This document shows, piece by piece, positions 15,249 through 23,339 of a DNA stretch of 49,678 bases. The first letter of the stretch is position 1. The number at the start of each line of letters is the position of its first letter. The DNA is taken from the NCBI RefSeq assembly GCF_045635475.1, contig NZ_JBJGXI010000040.1:1-49678 (forward strand). The letters run 5' to 3'. Position numbers and translations under genes: made by a program. This DNA comes from JBJGXI01 sp045635475 (GTDB lineage: Bacteria; Bacillota; Bacilli; Bacillales; Amphibacillaceae). Under the pieces are notes generated by a model. It saw only the letters and a list, made by a program, of their open reading frames with translations. It was not told the origin of the DNA and searched no databases.

Positions 15249-16082
15249 ATGCCAAAGCGAAAATTAGAGTGGACAGAAAAGAAGATTGCTAAATATATAA
15301 AAGAAGGTAGAGGAAGTGGAGAGTTTTCGTCCTACCATCCGTGGTTGACCATTCAAGATGTTCGTTCGGATGGAAGGTCTCACCGAATTAAAGGAAACAA
15401 AACAAATCGTGTCCATCATTTCTTTTCAGATTTGGAGAGAAACTATTTTTATTTATTGGAATGGGCGGATGATGTGATTGATATTCGTGAGCAATTTCCA
15501 TTGGAACGAGAAGAGACTTATGCCATTGCGGAAGAAAAAGGAATCAAACATCCTGTTGATCCAAAAACAGGAACACCTATTGTTCTCACGACAGACTTCA
15601 TGGTTACAAGGAAAATTGACGGCAACATTGAGTACGTTGCAAGAACAGTTAAACCTAACCAATTGTTAAATGATGAAAGAACGATTGAAAAGTTCGAGAT
15701 TGAACGTGAGTATTGGGAGCGAAAGGGAATTGATTGGGGAATTGTGACCGAGAAGGAGATGCCGATTGAATTTATCAAGAACATCATGTGGGTTCACAGT
15801 GCAAGTACCCTAGAAAACGAAGAGGAAGAATATCTCGTTGATGTGATGCTTGAACTGTTAAGAACCCATGATCAATCAACCAGTATGGCTGAATTTGCAA
15901 AGGTTTTTGAAGAAGAATACCATCTCAACAAGGGCATGGCATTATACTTCTTTAAACATCTCTTTAGTAAAAAAGTGCTCTCGTTTGATATGTATCATAA
16001 ATTCAATCTTCAAAAACCATTAAGTGAGTTCTCATTGAGGGAAAGGGGTGTCGTAACAGAACATGATATTGCTGTCGGTTAA
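15249..16082 (+). CDS. tnsA: Tn7-like transposase endonuclease subunit TnsA
   Basis: 277 aa. PD-(D/E)XK-type nuclease that cuts the 5' ends of the transposon so that it moves by cut-and-paste together with TnsB. Catalytic candidates fit the Tn7 pattern: E63 (DLERNYF), D116 (LTTDFMV) and K135 (RTVKP). The C-terminal half (about 170-270) is helical/winged, as in TnsA, and contacts TnsC. The ribosome binding site AAAAGGATG precedes ATG. It overlaps tnsB by 20 bp. Residues seen are complete, so the enzyme is probably active. Confidence 0.93.
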   Translation: MPKRKLEWTEKKIAKYIKEGRGSGEFSSYHPWLTIQDVRSDGRSHRIKGNKTNRVHHFFSDLERNYFYLLEWADDVIDIREQFPLEREETYAIAEEKGIKHPVDPKTGTPIVLTTDFMVTRKIDGNIEYVARTVKPNQLLNDERTIEKFEIEREYWERKGIDWGIVTEKEMPIEFIKNIMWVHSASTLENEEEEYLVDVMLELLRTHDQSTSMAEFAKVFEEEYHLNKGMALYFFKHLFSKKVLSFDMYHKFNLQKPLSEFSLRERGVVTEHDIAVG

Positions 16083-18213
16083 CGATGTTTTAAAGGCAGT
16101 AGATTCGGGTCTAACGTACCGCATTTTATGGATTGATGAAGGGGGAATCATAGCTTACCTCATAGATGTCCATGATGAAAAAGCTATTCCCTTTGTCCAA
16201 TCTACTAATGAGATTAGGCAACAAATTGTTTCGGATGAACTCGTCAAAGTCAAAGATTTTGACGGGCATCCAGCTATTAATGTGTCGATTACTGAAAAAC
16301 AGAAAAAGCACCGAGATGATGCTTGGGATGCCATTAGATCCGTGGTAGAACTAGAGCCTTATCTCTACCAAAGAGACAAAAGGGGAGAAATTGTTAAAAA
16401 ACTAGTCAAGAAAACAGGCATTAGTAGAATCTCATTATACAAATATTTAAGGCGTTATTGGCAAAGAGGGAAAACAATTGATGCTTTAACACCAGATTAT
16501 GGACGTTCAGGTGCTAAAGGAAAGGATAGAGAAATAGGTGAAATAATTGAAACAGAGTCTGGAGAGTTTAGCCTTCATGAACAGGACAAGAAAAACATCA
16601 GAGATGCAATTTATCGATACTATTTGTCTTCCAAAAAGAACTCTCTAGCTCATGCTTATCGAATGATGGTTAAAGAGAATTACTCATCTGATAGTTATTA
16701 TGAAGATGGTGCTCTAAAAATCATCTTAAAAAATGAAGAAGAAGTTCCAACAGAAAGAATGTTTCGATATTGGTTTGCCAAAGATTTCGGTGTTGAAGAG
16801 ACGATTATCAAGAGACAGGGTAAAAAAGATTTTGAACGTAATCATCGTGCTGTTTTAGGTTCTTCGACATATGAAGTCTTTGGACCAGGTTCTCGGTTTC
16901 AAATTGATGCTACGATTGGCGATGTCTATCTAGTTTCTAGTTATAATCCAGATTGGATTATTGGGAGACCTATTATTTATTTTGTAATTGATGTTTTTAG
17001 CCGAATGATTACAGGTATGTATATCGGTCTTGAAGGTCCTTCTTGGATTGGTGCGATGATGGCGTTAGAAAACACTGTGGCTAACAAAGTGGAGTATTGT
17101 AAGAAATTCGGGATTACCATTTCGGAAAGCCAATGGGCATGTGAGCATCTTCCTGAAATCATATTGGCAGATAACGGCGAATTTGAAGGATATAAAGTTG
17201 AACCGCTCATCAACGGACTAAATGTTAAAGTAGAAAACCATCCTGCTTTTCGCCCTGATTGGAAAGGAATCGTTGAAAAGATGTTTGATACGTCTCAAAG
17301 CCAAATCAAGCCTTTTTTACCAGGACACATTGATAAAGATTTTAGAGAACGTGGGGCAGAGGATTATCGCCTTAAGGCAAAATTGACACTTGAACAATAT
17401 ACCAAGATTATGATCCAATTCGTGCTTCATTATAATAACAATCATTATATGGAAGGTTATGTTCGGGAAGAGGAAATGATTGAAGCAGGTGTCAAACCCA
17501 CACCAAAGGAACTTTGGAATTGGGGTTTAATCAATCGCGCTGGAAAATTAAAAACTGCACCAACTAATACCATTCGCTTTTACCTTATGCCGACAGGTGA
17601 TGCTAGAGTAACAAATCGAGGTATCAAATTTCAAGGTATGCTATATAGTTGTGAAACAGCGGTCAAAGAATCGTGGTTTACGCTTGCAAAACCAAATCAA
17701 AAAGGGAGCTGGGGGGTAAAAGTTTCGTATGATGCACGCAATGTATCTAAGATTTACCTCCACGATAACGAGAAGATTTACGAAACATGCTATCTTCTTG
17801 ACCATCAAGAAAGGTATCAAAATAAATCACTTGATGAAGTTAAGGATCTACTAAAACGCGAACGACAGGATAATAAGAAACAAAAACACACGAGTTTAGA
17901 GAACAATGTCAATTTTATAAGTTCGATTGAACAAATAGCAAAGGAAGCCATAAAAGAGGCGAATGCCAAACAAACACCGCTGAAAGAAATCAGCAAGAGA
18001 CAAAAGACAGGTGACATTCGAAAGAATCGTTTAGCAGAAAAAGAAGTTAATCGTAAAAAAGAAGTCTTCGATTTGGATGCTGCTTTAGAAGAATCAAACG
18101 ATCAAGAAACTGTGGTTGTCCCATTTGAAGAACCCAAATCAGAAACGAAGGAAGATTATGAATTACCGTCAGTTCGTGACATGTTTAGAAAACGAAAGGA
18201 AGCGAATAAATGA
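16063..18213 (+). CDS. tnsB: Tn7-like DDE transposase TnsB
   Basis: 716 aa, family length. N-terminal helix-turn-helix DNA-binding domains (about 80-140) bind the terminal repeats. The RNase H-fold core carries D282 (QIDAT), D370 (LADNGEF) and E405 (GIVEKMF), with the D-to-E spacing of the DD(35)E class. It joins the 3' ends to target DNA. The lysine-rich C-terminus should contact TnsC. It overlaps tnsA by 20 bp and tnsC by 4 bp. All catalytic residues are present. Confidence 0.95.
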   Translation: MILLSVNDVLKAVDSGLTYRILWIDEGGIIAYLIDVHDEKAIPFVQSTNEIRQQIVSDELVKVKDFDGHPAINVSITEKQKKHRDDAWDAIRSVVELEPYLYQRDKRGEIVKKLVKKTGISRISLYKYLRRYWQRGKTIDALTPDYGRSGAKGKDREIGEIIETESGEFSLHEQDKKNIRDAIYRYYLSSKKNSLAHAYRMMVKENYSSDSYYEDGALKIILKNEEEVPTERMFRYWFAKDFGVEETIIKRQGKKDFERNHRAVLGSSTYEVFGPGSRFQIDATIGDVYLVSSYNPDWIIGRPIIYFVIDVFSRMITGMYIGLEGPSWIGAMMALENTVANKVEYCKKFGITISESQWACEHLPEIILADNGEFEGYKVEPLINGLNVKVENHPAFRPDWKGIVEKMFDTSQSQIKPFLPGHIDKDFRERGAEDYRLKAKLTLEQYTKIMIQFVLHYNNNHYMEGYVREEEMIEAGVKPTPKELWNWGLINRAGKLKTAPTNTIRFYLMPTGDARVTNRGIKFQGMLYSCETAVKESWFTLAKPNQKGSWGVKVSYDARNVSKIYLHDNEKIYETCYLLDHQERYQNKSLDEVKDLLKRERQDNKKQKHTSLENNVNFISSIEQIAKEAIKEANAKQTPLKEISKRQKTGDIRKNRLAEKEVNRKKEVFDLDAALEESNDQETVVVPFEEPKSETKEDYELPSVRDMFRKRKEANK

Positions 18214-19841
18214 GCGAAACACAACTTTATCAAACTGTCCCGTTGCAAAGTGGTAAATTAGCTCAGATTGCTCACTACACAGAACAAGAAATAGATATGT
18301 ATCGTGGCAATCCTTTAATTGAATGTTTACCGCCAATTTTATCTCAAGAAGAAGCATTTGATCAATTAAGCTATGAGCCTAATTATGATCCAAAGGAGCG
18401 GGAACTCTCTTCTCACTTTCGCTATCATGGGCTTATGGGAATGACGCGGTTCTTTCAACCAGTCAGGCAGCATTTAGATTTGCAAGACCGTTTTTCTCGA
18501 TTCATCCGTCATGGTTATACAGGGAGAAATCCCCTTGCCAAAAACCATACCGAAGTGTTAAACGAATTCCACAAAGGGCTACTAGAAGGAAAGGCAATTA
18601 AGGATATCCCTGATATTCGATCATTTGCTTCCAGTTTTACACTCATGGGCTATTCAGGAATAGGAAAAACAACAGCAATTGAACGAATTTTGTCCCTTTA
18701 TCCACAAATGATTGTGCATAAAGATCCTATGAATGTGATTCAAATTGTGTGGCTTAAGTTAAATTGCCCACACGATGGGTCTTTAAAATCGCTTTGCATG
18801 GATTTCTTTTCGAAGATTGACAACCTAATTGGAACGAATTATTTCGAAAAATACGGTAAACCCAGAAATTCAATCAGTTCCATGATCACGCGAATGGGAC
18901 AAATATCACGATTACACTGTATAGGTGCCTTAATTATTGATGAAATTCAGCATTTGTTGACCTCAAAAGATAACGGATCAGAGAAAATGATGAATTTCTT
19001 TGTCACTTTGGTTAATGAAATCGGAATACCTGTTATGATGATTGGTACGATGAAAGCACGAACTGTTTTACAACGAGATTTTAGACAAGCCAGACGTGGC
19101 AGTGGTCAAGGGGATATGGTTTGGCAACAGATGGAGAGAAATGATGATTGGGATATCTTGATTGAATCCATGTGGGAGTATCAATGGACAAATAATTTCA
19201 CTGAATTAACATCAGAAATAAACGATACCCTTTATGAAGAAAGTCAAGGAATTGTAGATATTGCGGTGAAGCTGTTTGTGCTCTCCCAGGGAAGAGCCAT
19301 AAGGACAAGTCAAGAGAAAATAACACCAGCTTTAATTCGTAAAGTTGCTAAAGAAGAATTGCGTTTGGTTCAACCGATGTTAAGGGCGTTAAAATCTGGT
19401 TTAATTTCCGAAATTGAAAAATATGAAGATATCATTCCGATGGATGTTGAGGATTACTTGAAAGAACAAATGCCACAAATTGATTTAAAAGCCAAAATTC
19501 AAGCCAAAAAAGAAGCTCATGAAGAAAGGCGTCAAGAAAAGGAACTCTCCATTATTGAACACGTTGTTAGTTCTTTAATTTCTTTAGACTACGATCCTGT
19601 AAAAGCCGAGAAGACCGTTATGAAGGTTTTAAAAGAACTTAAGAATCCGACTAAACAAGAAGTTGTCAAAAGAGCAATGGAATTGTTAGATGAAAAACCA
19701 AAAAAGAAAGTGTCCAAGAATAAATCAACAAACAAACTTCAAAAGTTGGTTGAAAAGGGTAAGAAAAAGCGTTTTTCGGCTTATGATTCGCTTTATCATG
19801 ATGGTTATATTAAAAATCCAATGAAAGAGTTGGCGGTGTAA
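18210..19841 (+). CDS. tnsC: Tn7-like AAA+ ATPase regulator TnsC
   Basis: 543 aa. AAA+ ATPase with Walker A GYSGIGKTT (147-155) and Walker B LIIDEIQHL (D244, E245). It links target recognition by TnsD to the TnsA-TnsB transposase and imposes target immunity. The C-terminal ~100 residues are highly charged and helical. It starts in an ATGA overlap with tnsB; tnsD follows after 12 bp, so tnsABCD is one operon. Confidence 0.94.
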   Translation: MSETQLYQTVPLQSGKLAQIAHYTEQEIDMYRGNPLIECLPPILSQEEAFDQLSYEPNYDPKERELSSHFRYHGLMGMTRFFQPVRQHLDLQDRFSRFIRHGYTGRNPLAKNHTEVLNEFHKGLLEGKAIKDIPDIRSFASSFTLMGYSGIGKTTAIERILSLYPQMIVHKDPMNVIQIVWLKLNCPHDGSLKSLCMDFFSKIDNLIGTNYFEKYGKPRNSISSMITRMGQISRLHCIGALIIDEIQHLLTSKDNGSEKMMNFFVTLVNEIGIPVMMIGTMKARTVLQRDFRQARRGSGQGDMVWQQMERNDDWDILIESMWEYQWTNNFTELTSEINDTLYEESQGIVDIAVKLFVLSQGRAIRTSQEKITPALIRKVAKEELRLVQPMLRALKSGLISEIEKYEDIIPMDVEDYLKEQMPQIDLKAKIQAKKEAHEERRQEKELSIIEHVVSSLISLDYDPVKAEKTVMKVLKELKNPTKQEVVKRAMELLDEKPKKKVSKNKSTNKLQKLVEKGKKKRFSAYDSLYHDGYIKNPMKELAV

Positions 19842-19853
19842 GGGGGTGAAAGT

Positions 19854-21740
19854 ATGCTCGGATTTTTTCCAAGTATTCGCGAAAATGAACTAATGTACAG
19901 TGTCTTTGCAAGGTATCACGTTCAGTCAGGAAACACTGTTATCAAAGATACAGTAAATGACTTATTTGGTACAAAATCAGCTTATGCTACGGCTGACTTT
20001 CCAACTTATTTGGGACATCTTTACGAAAAAATCAAACACTTCGATGGTCCCAAAGTGGATACTTGGATCAACAAACATTCATTGTATAATTACTACACCA
20101 ATTTTTTACCCCGTAAACAACGTGAAAATATTTATCATGCTATGGTCAATGATACACGTCAAACGACGATTCAAACAAAGATAGGAATGACAACAAGCAA
20201 TGTCAAACCGTTTTCCTATTTTCGTTTTTGTCCTAAATGTTTAGAACAGGATCTAGAAGCATATGGAGAGACCTACTGGCGTATGATTCATCAACTACCG
20301 AGTGTCTTTATCTGTTTAGAACATGATGAATCCATTGTTGAAAGTAAGGTTCTCATTAGGGAGAAGAATAAGCACGAATACATCAAGGCTACACCTGAAA
20401 ATTGTGGGACAAACCATCAAACATTAAAAGCAAATGATAAAACAAGAAGGTGGTTAGGGGTTATCGCAGAAGAAAGCCAAAAGCTTGCAACAACTTCATA
20501 TAATTATAACTTAGCTGAACTTGAATCGAAGTATCATGCCATACTTCAATCAAAAGGGTATAAAACGGTGAAAGGTCAAACGGATCATAAGAAACTTAGC
20601 AATGATTTTATCCATCTTTTTGGTGAAGAACTGTTAGAAATCCTTCAGTCAAGCGTTGATTATGATAACCCACATTGTTGGCTTAAAAATATCGTAAGAA
20701 AACACAAAAAAGGTTTTCATCCTATACGGCATCTGTTAATGATTTTGTTTTTAAATGAAACGTTGGATACCATTTTAGAGGATTCTAAAAACATGTATCA
20801 TCCGTTTGGAAAAGGACCTTATTTATGTTTAAACAAGGCAAGTAATCATTATGGAAAGCCTGTTATAAGAGAAGTGAAAATCACCAGAGACGGTAAGCCT
20901 AAATTGCCTGTTGGAACTTTTGAATGCAGTTGTGGTTTTATTTATTCAAGAAGAGGACCTGACACTAAAGAAAGTGACAAATTTAAAAGAGGGAGAATCA
21001 AGGCTTTTGGTTCTGTATTCCAGAAGAAACTTGAAGAATATGTACACAAGGATAAAAAGTCCTATCGAGAAACAGCACGTCTTTTAGGTGTAGATACCAA
21101 TACGGTAATTAAGTATGCGGAATCAAAGCCAGAACCTTTACCAATTAAAAACTTTAATGAAGAATTAGAAAGAGAACTGGGGTATAAACAAAGGTGGATT
21201 GCTTTGGGGGAAGAAAACCCTGAGTTATCCAAGACAGAGTTAAGAAAATTGGATAACGCCGCCTACACGTTTTTATATCGACATGATAAAGAATGGTTGA
21301 ATGAAAACTCACCAGATAAGAAAAAGGGTGTTTATATTAATGAAAGAGTCGATTGGGATGAGCGGGATCGTAAAATTAAAAAAGAACTCGAACGTGCGGT
21401 TGAAGCGCTGTTAAATGAAAAAAAGCCTGTTCGATTAACGGTCTCCATATTAGGCAAAGCTATTCAACAATTACCACTTCTTGAGAAAAAAATTAACAAA
21501 ATGCCACTTACCAAAGCCTATCTTGAAGAGGTAACCGAGAGTGTGGATGAATATCAAATTAGACGGATTCATTGGGCGGCAAAAGAATTAGACAACGAAA
21601 ATGAAGAAATAAAAGAATGGAAAATCATGCGTAAGGCAGCTCTCAAACCTGATATTTCGAATGTTGTTCGGCAAGAAGTTGAACAAGCTGTAATCGGTTA
21701 TAGTTTTAATAATAAAATGGATGTTTTGTTGGATCGCTAA
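19854..21740 (+). CDS. tnsD: Target-site selector TnsD (TniQ family)
   Basis: 628 aa, longer than the ~508 aa of E. coli TnsD. The N-terminal TniQ domain has a CCCH zinc site: C126, C129, C154, H157 (FCPKC...FICLEH). A second cysteine cluster (FECSCGF, near 357) precedes a helix-turn-helix-like stretch (SYRETARLLGVDTNTVIKYA). In Tn7, TnsD binds the 3' end of glmS and recruits TnsC, placing the insertion just downstream. The element sits exactly in such a site, so the same role is inferred here. GGGGGTG precedes the ATG. No tnsE follows. Confidence 0.9.
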   Translation: MLGFFPSIRENELMYSVFARYHVQSGNTVIKDTVNDLFGTKSAYATADFPTYLGHLYEKIKHFDGPKVDTWINKHSLYNYYTNFLPRKQRENIYHAMVNDTRQTTIQTKIGMTTSNVKPFSYFRFCPKCLEQDLEAYGETYWRMIHQLPSVFICLEHDESIVESKVLIREKNKHEYIKATPENCGTNHQTLKANDKTRRWLGVIAEESQKLATTSYNYNLAELESKYHAILQSKGYKTVKGQTDHKKLSNDFIHLFGEELLEILQSSVDYDNPHCWLKNIVRKHKKGFHPIRHLLMILFLNETLDTILEDSKNMYHPFGKGPYLCLNKASNHYGKPVIREVKITRDGKPKLPVGTFECSCGFIYSRRGPDTKESDKFKRGRIKAFGSVFQKKLEEYVHKDKKSYRETARLLGVDTNTVIKYAESKPEPLPIKNFNEELERELGYKQRWIALGEENPELSKTELRKLDNAAYTFLYRHDKEWLNENSPDKKKGVYINERVDWDERDRKIKKELERAVEALLNEKKPVRLTVSILGKAIQQLPLLEKKINKMPLTKAYLEEVTESVDEYQIRRIHWAAKELDNENEEIKEWKIMRKAALKPDISNVVRQEVEQAVIGYSFNNKMDVLLDR

Positions 21741-21759
21741 ATTTAACCTAAAAAAGTGG

Positions 21760-21765
21760 TATAAT
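21760..21765 (+). promoter_or_regulatory. -10 element upstream of the PemK-like gene
   Basis: TATAAT 45 bp before the TTG start codon; the -35 is weak. It lies just after the tnsD stop codon. Confidence 0.4.
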
Positions 21766-21809
21766 TATTTTTATTTAGAATTTACTTTTGAAAATGGGAG
21801 AGGACAAGG

Positions 21810-22424
21810 TTGGGCGATCTTAGGAGTAATAGTTCAAAAAAAGAAGAGGTAAAAGATAAAACTAAAGCCTTATTCAGCGAATTATTGGATTGTGAAGAAG
21901 ACTATGCGATCGAGCTAATAGACTGGTTTCTAGAGAAGACCAAGACAAATAAAAAACACAATCGTGAACTTGATATAAGGTGAGAATTAAAGTCTTTAAA
22001 ACAAAAACCTAATATAGATTCAAAAAACAAGGTTAAAGTATTAAAGAAAAAATTAAAAAAATTACTACCAGACAATTATCCTAACGATTTAAAAAAGGGC
22101 GATATCGTTCATGTAAACTTCGGAAAAGGATTCGGTGCTGAAATATCTGATGGTCATTACGGTATTATTTTAGCTAGAAAAGGGAGTAATTTTTTAGTCG
22201 CTCCATTGACAAAAGTACGTCAGCCTGATGGAGATAACACTGTGTCGTTAAAAAATCTTGGTTTACCTGGAGGCGTTGAAAAGGGCTATATAAATTTTGG
22301 GCAATTTAAATTTGTTCATTATCGACGAATAGAAAATATAATAGGAACAACAGAAAGAAAAAATGTTTCTGATAAAGTTCCTGAGATATTGAAGAAATTT
22401 AATAACATTATTGAAAAAGAATGA
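21810..22424 (+). pseudogene. PemK/MazF-family toxin gene with in-frame stop
   Basis: One continuous reading frame from TTG 21810 (after GGAGAGG) to TGA 22422, interrupted by TGA at 21981-21983. The part before it is a 57-codon acidic helical segment. The part after it (KKGDIVHVNFGKGFG...DGHYGIILARKGSNFLVAPLT) is a clear PemK/MazF endoribonuclease-like fold with the typical GDIV and VAPLT strands. No ATG/GTG/TTG with a ribosome binding site follows the stop codon early enough to start the toxin domain, so it is probably inactivated unless the stop is read through. No antitoxin gene is adjacent; a structured RNA follows. Confidence 0.75.
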
Positions 22425-22435
22425 TGAACCTGTTA

Positions 22436-22463
22436 TTGACTTTTAACTTGGATATGTTATAAT
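22436..22463 (+). promoter_or_regulatory. Strong sigma-A promoter for the tandem RNA
   Basis: TTGACT (22436-22441) and TATAAT (22458-22463) with 16-bp spacing, 11 bp after the toxin reading frame ends. The predicted start near 22470 precedes two hairpin units and no convincing gene, so the product is probably a non-coding RNA. Confidence 0.75.
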
Positions 22464-22477
22464 AAATTTAAATTCAA

Positions 22478-22715
22478 TTAGTTTAAGGGTCATTCGGGGA
22501 ATGCCGTTTGATGCTAAAAAATTTCAATCAGAAAAACCCTGCGGAATGGCGGGGTTTCTTCGTTTTCTAAGATATTAATTAAGGAATAAATTTAGTTTTA
22601 TTGAATAAGATATAAGTGATAGAAAAAAATTCAATTTTGTCTTGAATGGGGAATGCCGTTCAAGACAGATCAACTTTCAATTTTTGGGGTCTTGCGGAAT
22701 GGCGAGACCCTTATT
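22478..22715 (+). ncRNA. Two tandem copies of an unrecognised hairpin RNA
   Basis: Two units repeat at a 152-153 bp period. Each has hairpin A (loop GGGGAATGCCG), a single-stranded TTTCAAT, then hairpin B (loop TGCGGAATGGCG). Stems differ in sequence but stay paired: B1 AAACCC/GGGTTT (22534-22557), B2 GGGTCT/AGACCC (22687-22710), A2 GTCTTGAA/TTCAAGAC (22639-22666); A1 is weaker (GTCA/TGAT plus TTAG/CTAA). Within the loops a G/C pair in A is C/G in B, again compensatory. This is direct covariation evidence for a conserved RNA. It lies between a toxin remnant and the inner TnsB-type site. Function unknown. Confidence 0.7.
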
Positions 22716-22729
22716 ATTTTCATTTCATT

Positions 22730-22878
22730 AGGAAAGATCTTTTACGTCAGTTAGTCAGAAAATTCATTCAAATGTAACGGGAATTAGGAAAGAACTTTAA
22801 CGTAAATTCTTTTGAAATTTAAACGGAATAATGCAGGTTTGAAGATCCAAAAAGAAAGAACTATTGCGTAACTTAACA
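22730..22878 (-). repeat. Distal transposon end: three spread TnsB-type sites
   Basis: On the minus strand the same ACGnnAAAGwTCTTTCC motif occurs at 22730-22747, 22786-22803 and 22853-22869, the last running to the terminal ACA (22876-22878). Spacing of 56 and 66 bp corresponds to the Tn7 left end. A partial copy (GGATCTTC on the minus strand) lies near 22841-22848. Confidence 0.87.
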
Positions 22879-22883
22879 AAAAA
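22879..22883. repeat. Target-site duplication, distal side (AAAAA)
   Basis: Matches AAAAA at 8884-8888. It is also the A-tract at the base of the native glmS terminator. Confidence 0.8.
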
Positions 22884-22921
22884 GCACGTTATCCTTGTAA
22901 TGAGGGAGAGCGTGCTTTTTT
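22879..22921. terminator. Native glmS terminator displaced by the transposon
   Basis: AAAAAGCACG pairs with CGTGCTTTTT (22911-22920), with further ATCC/GGGA pairing inside. Removing the element puts this hairpin about 20 bp after the glmS stop codon, the expected position of the original terminator. Confidence 0.85.
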
Positions 22922-23339
22922 CTATATCACTGTCACTTTCTTCTTTTCCATGCTAAAAGTTGGTATCAGAAGCAGGCGAGCGAGATAAATTCATTTTGAT
23001 TAAATTAGACGTCAATACGATTCCAGGCTGTATTCAATCCGGGTTAAGTCATTTATGTATGTTATTTGTACTTTTTTAGTATGATATTTCGTCTGTTATT
23101 TTAGATTTTTCTACGATATCGGAACTACTTAGCCTGAGATCACTGCTGAAGTGGAGAGGCTTTACCCGCTCCGTAATTACAGACATTGAAAGGTAACACC
23201 TCTGACAAGCGATCAATATAATGGCTTTTTCTATTTGTGTAAGTCCGGTGATAATTGATAGATAATCCATAATGATTCTCGCGAAATACACAATAAAGGA
23301 TGCGAAAAATTTGTTAAAATGAATGAAGAGGTGACGACA
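22922..23339. other. Gene-free flank of the insertion
   Basis: About 420 bp with no ORF that I can support, no RNA gene and no clear repeat. A TAAAAT near 23315 and AGAGGTGA at 23327-23334 serve the next gene. Confidence 0.5.

Larger units (their letters stand above)
8889..22878. mobile_element. Complete Tn7-like transposon in attTn7 downstream of glmS
   Basis: About 13,990 bp, bounded by TGT at 8889 and ACA at 22878. The ends align as inverted repeats (TGT, then ACG at position 10, then GTTCTTTCTTT) and carry repeated TnsB-type sites: four at 20-bp spacing near glmS, three spread at the far end. A 5-bp AAAAA duplication flanks it. It encodes TnsA, TnsB, TnsC and TnsD/TniQ but no TnsE, and no Cas genes. 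Insertion 25 bp after the glmS stop codon is the classical TnsD-directed position. The end with dense sites faces glmS, as in Tn7. Unlike Tn7, cargo lies between that end and tnsA. All open genes read away from glmS. Confidence 0.93.

Noticed and set aside
22478..22715. CRISPR-like repeat array
   Set aside because: Only two units, unequal inner sequences and paired stems that vary; not identical repeats with spacers.
8889..22878. CRISPR-associated transposon (CAST)
   Set aside because: No Cas12k, Cascade genes or repeat-spacer array occur in the element; the TniQ protein is a long TnsD type and the site is attTn7.
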